In this document: in pieces, positions 8,603 through 16,301 of the stretch | Layout of the letters: the number at the start of each line of letters is the position of its first letter | Numbering within the stretch: position 1 is the first letter of the stretch | Source: an uncultured Bacilli bacterium | GTDB lineage: Bacteria > Bacillota_I > Bacilli_A > RFN20 > CAG-631 | Length of the DNA stretch: 43,520 bases | Assembly: GCA_934201705.1 (NCBI GenBank) | Contig: CAKPXF010000023.1 | Span: 1 to 43,520, forward strand | Direction: 5' to 3' | Notes under the pieces: model-generated | The model's input: only the letters and a program-made list of their open reading frames with translations | The model's database searches: none | Told to the model about the DNA's origin: nothing | Program-made: the position numbers and the translations under genes

Positions 8603-8629
8603 TTGAAATTGTACCGGGGGGGGTATAAT
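8603..8629 (+). promoter_or_regulatory. G-tract promoter of the 8716 pilin gene (8 G, 15-bp spacer)
   Basis: TTGAAA 8603-8608 and TATAAT 8624-8629 are 15 bp apart; the last eight spacer bases (8616-8623) are G. The -35 sits on the edge of the palindrome CAAGTACTTG (8597-8606). A TTGACA at 8592-8597 is 26 bp from the -10, too far to serve as its -35. The 15-bp spacing predicts a weak state. Confidence 0.82.
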
Positions 8630-8636
8630 AGATTCG

Positions 8637-8685
8637 CTTAAAAGTAGTAATTGTTATAAATTAATAATAAATTGTTCCTTTTAAG
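8637..8685 (+). other. 5' leader hairpin of the 8716 gene
   Basis: cttaaaag 8637-8644 pairs perfectly with cttttaag 8678-8685. The same stem occurs at 21679-21727. It lies before the AAAGGA ribosome site and could affect mRNA stability or translation. Confidence 0.55.
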
Positions 8686-8715
8686 TAATAAATAGAAAGG
8701 AAAATAAATAAAATT

Positions 8716-10944
8716 ATGAGAAAGAAAATTAAAAAAGCTTTTACATTAGTTGAACTATTAGTTGTAATTGCAATTCTAGCAATTTTAGCAACAGTATCAA
8801 TTGTTGGTTATAATAGTTTTACTAAGAAAGCTAAAGTATCTAATGATACAGCTTTAGTATCACAATTAAATACTTTATTAAAGGCTGATTCAATGGTAAA
8901 TGGAGATGCTAAAACTCCAACAGATGCTTTAAAGATTACAAGTGAAGCAGGATATGATGTTGAAAAACTAACTCCAACAGCTACTGATTATGATATCATT
9001 TGGAATCAAAAAACAAATCAATTTGCTTTACTTGATGAAAAAGGTACTGCAGTATATGGAGAAAAGAGTACTGAAGAATATAAAAACTGGAAGTTTGTTA
9101 GCGAATATAATACTGCAACAGATTATTCAGTATATTTAAAAGGGACAAGCATTGATTCTATTCCAGCAGAAATTCATGCTGGTATCGATGTAGGTAATAA
9201 CACAAATATCACTTTAGTTAACTATACAAATACTGATAGTAAAGATGATGTAAGAATTAGAACAAATGGTGGTTCATTAAATGTTAACGCTTCTAAAGAT
9301 GTAGTATGGCATTATGGTGTTGTAAATAGTGTAATGATTAAGGCAATTGAAAATGAATCATACCATGAAAGTGGAACTGTTTCAGGAAATATTGAAATAG
9401 AATCTGGACACTTAGCTATAGAAAGTACAGCAAGTGTATCTACAATTATTGCTAAACCAACAAGTACAGTAAAAGTAACTGTAACTAAAGAAGAAAATGT
9501 AGGAACAATTGTAACAACTGATACAGCAAAGACTACATTAAACGTTCCTGAAAGTTTAAAAACATCAACAAATATTTCTGAAGATAAATTAAAAGAAATT
9601 AGTAATTTTGCTGGTGGATTTGGAACTGAAAGAAGTCCATATTTAATTTCAACAGCTGAAGAATTTGTTAATATTGGAAAATATAGCGATGAAATGAAAA
9701 ATGGTACATCATATAATTTTAAGTTGATTGCCGATATTGATTTGAATTCATATAATAGTTTTAACAAATTTGGTGCAAATGATAATTTAGCAATTTCAGG
9801 CTATTTTAAAGGAACATTAGTAGGTACTAAAGATGACGGAAGTAATTATAAAGTTGTTGCAAATGATTTATTAGATTTTATTTTTATAAATTCATATTCA
9901 CAGTCACTATTTAAAGACATTGATTATTATTTTATGAATAAATTAGTAATCTTATGCCCAGGCCAAAGTGGAAATACTACAACTGTTTTTGATAATGTGG
10001 ACTTATATACAGTTGATCCTAGTACAAATATTTCTTTAATTACTAACCAAGGTTTATATACTGCATGGATTGCAAATGATTTTTATAACGATGGTTGGTC
10101 AGGAAATAATGATGTTACAATAAAAAATGCAGATGTTTATGTAAATATAGTTGGAAAAAGTTACAACGCAGTATTCTTTGGCGGATCACCATACTATGGT
10201 GGTAGCGGAAATGTCTTGGATTCTAGATATTATGGTAATTACTATGGCGAATGCGTTAATTTAGTTTTAGGTAATACTTCTAACCAATATGTATATAGTA
10301 TCAATGTTACTAATGTTGAAAATAAAGGAACATTAGCTTCTACAAAAGGTACTCCAATGGTTGCTGGTGGTAATTATAGTACGGGAACACAAGAATGCAA
10401 ATATTCAAAATTAAGCAATGTTAATTTAGGAGTAAGAAGATTTCTTTCTGATAGCACTCTTGCAATTAACAATTCTAATAATGGATTGTTAATTAATGAA
10501 GCTTCATCAAGTTCTACTTCTTATTATAATTTAACATTTATTGGTGGAACACGTTTAATATCTGAAAATAGTGAAAATTCAACATATACATTTGCAATTA
10601 GAATTGAAAAAAATCAATTTGAGAATGGTAAGTACCAAACAATGTTTAAAGATGGTAAATTAGCGACTGTAGAACAGTACAAGAAATTTGTTGATGCAAA
10701 TGCAACATTTGATACTTCAAAATCATATAAGCTTTGTAGTGAAGACAATGTTGAATTTTGGTGCGTTGAATATAATGAAATTAACTACTATGTATTTAAT
10801 TTCAATGATAATAACTATAAATATTTTATTACAAAACCAAATGGAATACTTACATCATCAATTGTTGAACTTAATAGTGCTATGATAACTGCATATGATG
10901 AAGAAGGTTTACCAATTGCACAAGAAAGTATTGAGTTAAGATAA
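8716..10944 (+). CDS. Large pilin-like surface adhesin with GLUG-like C-terminus
   Basis: 742 residues, closest to the 5103 protein. The leader is KKA|FTLVELL (cleavage after A8), followed by a pilin helix and a stalk that is nearly identical to the 5103 and 21758 proteins to about residue 85. The middle domain (AGIDVGNNTN, IRTNGG, WHYG, SYHESG) spans about residues 150-250. A GLUG-like motif (GGFGTERSPYLIS) starts near residue 300 and leads into a variable repeat-rich C-terminus that keeps NAVFFGG, YYGECVNLVLGNT and STSYYNLTFIGG in common with the 5103 protein. Likely a surface adhesin exported and matured by the pilus system. The gene is driven by a G-tract promoter and sits directly after the insertion sequence. 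AAAGGA is 14 bases before the ATG. Confidence 0.88.
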   Translation: MRKKIKKAFTLVELLVVIAILAILATVSIVGYNSFTKKAKVSNDTALVSQLNTLLKADSMVNGDAKTPTDALKITSEAGYDVEKLTPTATDYDIIWNQKTNQFALLDEKGTAVYGEKSTEEYKNWKFVSEYNTATDYSVYLKGTSIDSIPAEIHAGIDVGNNTNITLVNYTNTDSKDDVRIRTNGGSLNVNASKDVVWHYGVVNSVMIKAIENESYHESGTVSGNIEIESGHLAIESTASVSTIIAKPTSTVKVTVTKEENVGTIVTTDTAKTTLNVPESLKTSTNISEDKLKEISNFAGGFGTERSPYLISTAEEFVNIGKYSDEMKNGTSYNFKLIADIDLNSYNSFNKFGANDNLAISGYFKGTLVGTKDDGSNYKVVANDLLDFIFINSYSQSLFKDIDYYFMNKLVILCPGQSGNTTTVFDNVDLYTVDPSTNISLITNQGLYTAWIANDFYNDGWSGNNDVTIKNADVYVNIVGKSYNAVFFGGSPYYGGSGNVLDSRYYGNYYGECVNLVLGNTSNQYVYSINVTNVENKGTLASTKGTPMVAGGNYSTGTQECKYSKLSNVNLGVRRFLSDSTLAINNSNNGLLINEASSSSTSYYNLTFIGGTRLISENSENSTYTFAIRIEKNQFENGKYQTMFKDGKLATVEQYKKFVDANATFDTSKSYKLCSEDNVEFWCVEYNEINYYVFNFNDNNYKYFITKPNGILTSSIVELNSAMITAYDEEGLPIAQESIELR

Positions 10945-10971
10945 TATAAAGAATATATTTTAAAATCCAAG

Positions 10972-11007
10972 AGTGTATAAGTATAATTTTCTTATACACT
11001 TTTTTAA
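10972..11007 (+). terminator. Intrinsic terminator after the 8716 gene
   Basis: Stem agtgtataag 10972-10981 with cttatacact 10991-11000, perfect, then five T. Confidence 0.82.
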
Positions 11008-11028
11008 TAAATTTATAGTCATTTTTTA

Positions 11029-11057
11029 TTGTTGGAAAAAGCGAAATATAGTATAAT
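11029..11057 (+). promoter_or_regulatory. Promoter of the 11092 gene
   Basis: TTGTTG 11029-11034, 17-bp spacer, TATAAT 11052-11057. There is no G tract, so this gene is not controlled like the adhesin before it. Confidence 0.65.
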
Positions 11058-11091
11058 TTTTATATAAGGCGTATAACTGGAGATGAATATT

Positions 11092-12021
11092 ATGATAAAT
11101 GATGAAATGTATTTGAACTTTGAAAACCTTTATAAGGATTATGAAAGAATTGTAAAAAATCCTCAACCTAGACTATTGTTAACTATGGATAAAATGTATG
11201 AAGAAATATTAGAAGAATATAGTGATACAAATAATATTATTTCAATTTGTTCATTTGATGAGTTAATATGTTTAAAAGATTGTACATCAAAAGATTATAA
11301 GCTTCCAAGTACTGATATCGAATTTTTACTTGAAAATAAACATTTATTGAGAACTTATCCAAATGTTAATATGAATAATAAAATCTGTGAATTAATTAAT
11401 ATTGCTTTAAAATCTATTGATGATAAGCAAATAAAGCATAATGATAAAATTAATTATTTTATTTTAGGCTATATAAGAGTTATGGGAATATTATCTATTA
11501 ACGAAGTAACTACATTGCTAGTTAAGGAAAAATACTTTGATAATGAAGAACTAGCATTAACCTACATTAAAAACAATAAATTTTTTAATTATTATGCTAA
11601 GTTTGAAAATGATAATATAAGATGGCGAGATTATGAAAATTATGCTATTGAAGAATTAATAGAAAATAAAAAAGATGTTGAACATTTTTGCCTTAATGAA
11701 ATAGATGAGCCATTATATTCAAGAATCTTTGAAAAAGGATTTGATTATAAAAATCCATACATTAAAACTATGCTTGATGAATTAAATAAATATCCAACAT
11801 TATTTGCATTATTAAATAAAAATCTTAATAATTGTATTTTGACAGGTAGTGATAGAAGTATTATTTTAAAAGAATTAAAGAAGTTTGATCAATTAGTAAA
11901 AATTGATAATATTGTTAAACTCAATTCAATTATCTTAGAAGCAATTGATAATTCTCCATCTGGCTATTTATTTGGTTTAACTCCAGCAGAATATGAAATT
12001 AAATTAAAAGGTTTATGTTAA
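11092..12021 (+). CDS. Hypothetical protein, 309 aa, paralogue of the 1286 gene
   Basis: I do not recognise the family. It is soluble and Lys/Asn/Glu-rich, with no signal or membrane segment. The N-terminal third matches the 1286 protein (KDYERIVKNP; IISICSFDELICLK), but the C-terminal module of that protein is absent here. It ends after a SGYLFGLTPAEYEIKL block that resembles the AELNGFSTNEYKKLV block at about residue 300 of the 1286 protein. It is therefore the same N-terminal unit without the extension. An ATG at 11083 is in frame, but GGAG (11079-11082) touches it; the ATG at 11092 is correctly spaced at 9 bases. It lies directly downstream of an adhesin gene, as the 1286 gene does. Confidence 0.75.
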   Translation: MINDEMYLNFENLYKDYERIVKNPQPRLLLTMDKMYEEILEEYSDTNNIISICSFDELICLKDCTSKDYKLPSTDIEFLLENKHLLRTYPNVNMNNKICELINIALKSIDDKQIKHNDKINYFILGYIRVMGILSINEVTTLLVKEKYFDNEELALTYIKNNKFFNYYAKFENDNIRWRDYENYAIEELIENKKDVEHFCLNEIDEPLYSRIFEKGFDYKNPYIKTMLDELNKYPTLFALLNKNLNNCILTGSDRSIILKELKKFDQLVKIDNIVKLNSIILEAIDNSPSGYLFGLTPAEYEIKLKGLC

Positions 12022-12024
12022 CTA

Positions 12025-12069
12025 AAAAAGTCTTATTGCTAAGTGAATTTCTTAGTAATAAGACTTTTT
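12025..12069. terminator. Bidirectional terminator between convergent genes
   Basis: A 19-bp stem (12025-12043 with 12051-12069, one G-U pair) begins with A5 and ends with T5, so it works on both strands for the genes ending at 12021 (+) and 12083 (-). Confidence 0.88.
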
Positions 12070-12082
12070 AGCTACTAGGAAT

Positions 12083-12538
12083 TTATTTTTTCAATAATTC
12101 ATGAATCCCTTTATATAAACAAATTATTGCTCCAATAATCATTACAACACACGTTACATATAAAAATGGTAATGCAACAAATAAATCCTTTGTTGATGCC
12201 ATTTCAACATTTACTGTTTTAGGTAATAATAAACATAGAATAGTTGCTATTAATAATAATGCTCCACTAATAAGATATGTATATTTCTTTAATACTTTTT
12301 TAAGTAGTATAGTTACCACTACGATAACTAATAACAAAATAATCAAAAACCCTAAAAAGTTAAAATTAAGAATAGCATAACCATTATCCTTAAAGCCAAA
12401 TATCATTTTGTAAACATTAGATTTATAGCTTAATTCATTATGATACTTAAAGGCACCACTTGGTATAAAAAACAAAATAAAACTTAACAAAATAATTCCT
12501 AATACAATAACATCAAAATACTTTTTTATTGCTTTCAT
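12083..12538 (-). CDS. Hypothetical integral membrane protein, four helices
   Basis: 151 residues on the minus strand. Hydrophobic segments lie at about residues 9-29, 61-82, 88-109 and 122-145, with short charged ends, so this is a small four-helix membrane protein. A strong ribosome site (GGAGGC, 4-5 bases before ATG) supports the start. It is the only clear complete minus-strand gene in the window. I recognise no family, and the neighbours do not suggest a role. Confidence 0.72.
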   Translation of the reverse strand: MKAIKKYFDVIVLGIILLSFILFFIPSGAFKYHNELSYKSNVYKMIFGFKDNGYAILNFNFLGFLIILLLVIVVVTILLKKVLKKYTYLISGALLLIATILCLLLPKTVNVEMASTKDLFVALPFLYVTCVVMIIGAIICLYKGIHELLKK

Positions 12539-12570
12539 AATTGCCTCCGTTTATTTATTAATATTATTAT

Positions 12571-12598
12571 AATATAAAAAATTGTCTTTTTTTGTCGA
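12571..12598 (-). promoter_or_regulatory. Possible promoter of the minus-strand membrane gene
   Basis: Reading the minus strand: TCGACA (12598-12593), 16-bp spacer, TATATT (12576-12571), 33 bases before the start codon. Confidence 0.4.
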
Positions 12599-12654
12599 AA
12601 ATGAATTTTTTTGATTTTTTTTACGTATTTAATTAAGATTTTTTTAAAAAAATA

Positions 12655-12683
12655 TTGATTATTTTTCAAAAAAAAGTTATATT
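12655..12683 (+). promoter_or_regulatory. Promoter of a candidate non-coding RNA or leader
   Basis: TTGATT 12655-12660, 17-bp spacer, TATATT 12678-12683. It points at a highly structured stretch that ends in an intrinsic terminator, with no coding frame between. Confidence 0.6.
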
Positions 12684-12689
12684 AAAAAT

Positions 12690-12827
12690 GTAAGTTCGAT
12701 TAGTTACTTTTATCGCAAATTTTTTAACTAGTCGATCTTACTTATTCTTTTATTTTTATATTTTTGTATGTGAAACCATATCATATATGGGGTGTATACT
12801 GAATTTTATTTCAGTATACATTTTTTT
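12690..12827 (+). ncRNA. Candidate structured small RNA or terminated leader
   Basis: About 138 bases lie between a good promoter and a strong terminator. Three hairpins are visible: 12690-12740 (17-bp stem, gtaagttcgattagtta with taactagtcgatcttac, one mismatch and one G-U), a short one ccatat-cat-atatgg (12776-12790), and the terminator stem 12793-12820. No open frame of note. It is either an independent small RNA or the attenuated leader of the pilin-like gene at 13014. It matches no RNA family I can name. Confidence 0.5.
12793..12827 (+). terminator. Strong intrinsic terminator upstream of the 13014 gene
   Basis: A perfect 11-bp stem (tgtatactgaa 12793-12803, ttcagtataca 12810-12820) with a 6-base loop and seven T. 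It lies 190 bases before the next start codon and after no coding gene on this strand. Confidence 0.8.
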
Positions 12828-13013
12828 AATTTAGATCTTATTGATTATTTTAACTATTTGCTTTATTATAAAAATATAGTAATTCACGTTATTAAATTAA
12901 CAAGTAATATGAAATGCTAAAAGCATAAAAAAATAAAATATTTGATTTAGAATTTTTTACTTTGTTAATTATAAAAGGAACTAACTAAAAATAAATAAAA
13001 AGGAAATAAAAAA

Positions 13014-14942
13014 ATGAAAAAAAGAAAAATTAAAAATGGTTTTACATTAGTTGAGCTGTTAGTTGTTATTGCGATTTTAGCAATTCTTTCATCAATAAGT
13101 ATTATTTCTTATAGTAGCTTTATTAAAAAAGCACATATATCTAATGATATTACTTATGTTAGCCAGTTAAATAATATTTTAAATGCTTCAAGGCAAGTAG
13201 ATAAAGAAAACATTTCAATGAGTGAAGCTATTAATGATTTAGATGAAGAAGATGTTAGCATGTTAAAGATTCAAACAAATAATTATTTTATTTCATGGAG
13301 TAAAGAAAATGATTTATTTGCTTTACTTGATGAAAATAAAAACATTGTTTATCCTTCATTTATTAAAAATAATCCAAATGATTTGTTTTTATTAATAAAC
13401 GATATAAATGAAATAGATAATTCATCATTATATAATTATTGTTTATCAAATTCATATATTAATGAAGAACTTGAAATTGAAAAAAGCATTGATATAGGAA
13501 GCAATAAAAATATCAAAAAAGTAGTTTTTAATATGAAAAATAATAATGATTATTTCCTTTATACAAATAATGAAGAAATAACTATTAATGTTATAAGTAA
13601 TGGAACTGATTCTTCATCGTTATCACATTATGGAATAGCTAAAAATGTTAACTTACAAATTAATGAATTTAGTACCTATAAGGAATATGGGTCATTATAT
13701 TCTGCAATTGATTCTATTATTATTGATAAAGGTAATTTACTAATAGATAAGAATTCAAATGTTACTAATATGTATTTAAAAGTAGCTGATAAAAATGTTT
13801 ATAGTGTTATCCTGCCTTATAAGGAAGTAGTTATTTATGTCGATAGCAATGATATTATAAATGAAAACAAAATAAATATTCATGATTTGGTAACTATAGT
13901 GCTTAGAAATACTGTTGTTAGAAATATTGATACAAATAGAGATTATACAAGCATAAAGGATGCTTTAAATGATGGCGGTAATCTTTTATTATTAAAGGAT
14001 GTTGTATTGAATAATGATGAAACATTATTTATTGATAAACCAACAATTATAAATTTTTTTGGACATAGTGTTATTGGCTATAACAAATGTAATAAGGGTA
14101 ATAATTTTGGCATATTTAAAATATTAAGTGAAAATGTAATATTCAGTGATACCTCATTTAATAAAGGCGAAATTATAAATAGATATGATAGTGATGGAGC
14201 TTTAAATTCATGCACTATATTTATTGGTGAAGATAAAAACAAAAATTATTCTTTAACAATAAATGATAATCTAAAAATCATATCAAAATGTAATTCTGCT
14301 ATCAATGTTAATGAAGGTAACTGTAAGATTATAATTAATAATGCTTCATTAGTATCAGATTATTTTGGAATCAATTTTGAAAAAACAAACAATAAAAGTG
14401 AAATAGTTATTAATAAGATAACAATTAATGCTAAGAAAAAAAGCTTTAGTTATGGAAGCTGTAACAATTTGATGATCAATGAAGCAACATTATCATTTGA
14501 TGACATAAGATATTACAAAGCAATTGATCAATTAATTAATAATAAGAAAATTGAAATATATAATGATTGTTTTAAAATTGTTAAAGATATAAAAGCTATC
14601 TTTATTGCAAAAACAAATTTGTTGAATAATGATATTTATTTAATTGAAGGGAATTTAGAAAAACTTATTGAATTGGATAATGATATAAAATCAATAACTG
14701 TTGATGTAAAAAAAGATTGCATAATTAACTTAACTAGATTTGGTAGCGAAGATAATAATAATGAAAGAGTTTTAAATATAAATGTTTTAAATGATTCAAC
14801 TATTAACGGAACAATTTCCTTAAAAGTTGCAACTTTATATATAAACTATCATGATAATTTATTAAAAATTAAAAGTGAATGTGGATATACATTAACAATT
14901 AATGAAAATAAATATATATGTAGAAAATATGCTTTATTATAA
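13014..14942 (+). CDS. Divergent large pilin-like surface protein
   Basis: 642 residues. The leader is MKKRKIKNG|FTLVELL with Gly at -1, unlike the Ala of the three G-tract genes. The pilin helix and stalk are related but clearly diverged (YVSQLNNILNASRQVDK against LVSQLNTLLKADSMVNG). The middle domain is recognisable (KSIDIGSNKN, LSHYGIAKN, YKEYGSLYS). The C-terminus is different: a region of short strand-like repeats (NNDETLFIDKPTIINFFG, NYSLTINDNLKIIS) that looks like a beta-helix. AAAGGA is 7 bases before the ATG, closer than in the paralogues. There is no G-tract promoter; the only clear upstream signals are the structured 12690-12827 stretch and its terminator. Likely a constitutively or differently regulated member of the adhesin set. 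Confidence 0.85.
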   Translation: MKKRKIKNGFTLVELLVVIAILAILSSISIISYSSFIKKAHISNDITYVSQLNNILNASRQVDKENISMSEAINDLDEEDVSMLKIQTNNYFISWSKENDLFALLDENKNIVYPSFIKNNPNDLFLLINDINEIDNSSLYNYCLSNSYINEELEIEKSIDIGSNKNIKKVVFNMKNNNDYFLYTNNEEITINVISNGTDSSSLSHYGIAKNVNLQINEFSTYKEYGSLYSAIDSIIIDKGNLLIDKNSNVTNMYLKVADKNVYSVILPYKEVVIYVDSNDIINENKINIHDLVTIVLRNTVVRNIDTNRDYTSIKDALNDGGNLLLLKDVVLNNDETLFIDKPTIINFFGHSVIGYNKCNKGNNFGIFKILSENVIFSDTSFNKGEIINRYDSDGALNSCTIFIGEDKNKNYSLTINDNLKIISKCNSAINVNEGNCKIIINNASLVSDYFGINFEKTNNKSEIVINKITINAKKKSFSYGSCNNLMINEATLSFDDIRYYKAIDQLINNKKIEIYNDCFKIVKDIKAIFIAKTNLLNNDIYLIEGNLEKLIELDNDIKSITVDVKKDCIINLTRFGSEDNNNERVLNINVLNDSTINGTISLKVATLYINYHDNLLKIKSECGYTLTINENKYICRKYALL

Positions 14943-15221
14943 GTGTTATAATTTTAAATAAAATATATTATTTGTTACTTTTAAATGTAAAAGAAGATAT
15001 AATTATGAATGAAAAAGCAATTGATTTTAATCTGCATCTCCAGTGGTAGAATATGTTTTATTCAAAACTACAATAATACGCAAACAAATTTGTACTCCAT
15101 TGAAAAAAAGATATTACTTGATTTAATAGAAATTTTGATAAAGCATATATCTTGTCACTGTCGGAGATATAAAAATAATAAATTGTCTTATACACTAAAA
15201 GTAAAGTGAGGGAAAATTAAT
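14943..15221. other. Intergenic stretch, possibly decayed coding sequence
   Basis: A 66-codon frame at 15009-15209 has no ribosome site and no recognisable features. Other frames in the same place also give short coding-like pieces broken by stops. I see no terminator or promoter I would defend. Confidence 0.4.
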
Positions 15222-15929
15222 ATGTATGTAAAAATAAAAAACATTATGAAAGAATGTTGCTTCAAAATGGATGATATTATAATTGCTTATGCAAGTGAAG
15301 CTAAAGAAGTAAATAAACTGTATTTTTACGACTTATTTTTTGAAAATTTTAAAAACATTGAAGTTATTTGCAATAATATAGATATTAAAGCATATTCACA
15401 AGCTTGCTCTACGTTACGTAATGCTATTGAACAAGTATGCATTTTAAAAGTGTTATATGATAATCGAAACGTACTAGATTCATATAAGAAATTTGCTGAT
15501 TTAAAATTAGGCTTAATCAATGATAAAGAAAAGTATGAAAATGAATTAGAAGACTTGTTTAAAAAAAGAAAAATAAAAAATGTCAGTAAACGAAATTATT
15601 TAGATTTTGGTTGGCTAGAAACATTAAATGTTGAAAAAATTTCAATTGAAGAAATTTTAAAAATTGCAAATTTTGAAGATTTAATTTTATGGAGAAGATA
15701 TTTAAATGAGTTTGTTCATAAAACAATATCAGTAATGTCATTTAAGGATAATGGTTTAATTGTTTTAATAAATAAAATTATACATATCACTGCCACACTT
15801 TTTGACTGCTTGGTATGTATGTTTCATAATTTTACAGGATTTAGTTTTATTTTAGATGGAATTGATTATCATGAGAAATGCTCTTTTGCTTTAAAATCAA
15901 TAAATGAATATGAAAAAAAACATATTTAG
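15222..15929 (+). CDS. HEPN-like (DUF5677-like) protein, possible defence RNase
   Basis: 235 residues, mostly helical, soluble. Residues about 60-85 (ACSTLRNAIEQVCILKVLY) resemble the first helices of HEPN/DUF5677-type proteins. R159-x6-H166 (RYLNEFVH) fits the R-x4-6-H signature of HEPN ribonucleases. Family membership is an inference from these two blocks. GAGGG lies 9 bases before the ATG. It precedes an OLD-type ATPase and a broken Toprim-like gene, a neighbourhood typical of phage defence, but the 372-base gap and a separate promoter before the ATPase argue against one operon. A non-defence role cannot be excluded. Confidence 0.6.
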   Translation: MYVKIKNIMKECCFKMDDIIIAYASEAKEVNKLYFYDLFFENFKNIEVICNNIDIKAYSQACSTLRNAIEQVCILKVLYDNRNVLDSYKKFADLKLGLINDKEKYENELEDLFKKRKIKNVSKRNYLDFGWLETLNVEKISIEEILKIANFEDLILWRRYLNEFVHKTISVMSFKDNGLIVLINKIIHITATLFDCLVCMFHNFTGFSFILDGIDYHEKCSFALKSINEYEKKHI

Positions 15930-16159
15930 CATAATATTATTCTAAAAACATTGGCTTGTAATTTAATAATATGTCATATTTTTGAAATGTATTAAATTAT
16001 TTTTAATATATATTTTTTGCCTTTTTAAGTAATTTCTATGTTTGAATTGAATTAAGAAGCATACAATAAAATCACTTAAAAAAATTAATTCCTATAAATT
16101 AATAGTTACATATTTATTCCTATGAATATGATATAACTTATAAATCATTTATAAAACAA
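15930..16159. other. Intergenic, AT-rich, no gene
   Basis: Only short frames. Several near-repeats of attcctat(g)aat occur around 16090-16130 but no clear hairpin or remnant gene. The promoter of the ATPase gene follows. Confidence 0.5.
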
Positions 16160-16189
16160 TTGCATATTTTTAATAGAATTTGATATAAT
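16160..16189 (+). promoter_or_regulatory. Promoter of the OLD-like ATPase gene
   Basis: TTGCAT 16160-16165, 18-bp spacer, TATAAT 16184-16189 with an extended TG three bases upstream. The leader is about 105 bases long. Confidence 0.6.
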
Positions 16190-16301
16190 AATATTGCGTA
16201 GAAATTTAAAATATTTAAAATTCAATGCATTTTCAAAATAAATACGTTAAAAAAATATGCGTGCAATGTAAAAAAACTTTTGGAAAGAGGAGATGAATTA
16301 T

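Noticed and set aside
15009..15209. 66-codon open frame
   Set aside because: No ribosome site and no recognisable protein traits; other frames look equally coding-like, so this is at best a remnant.
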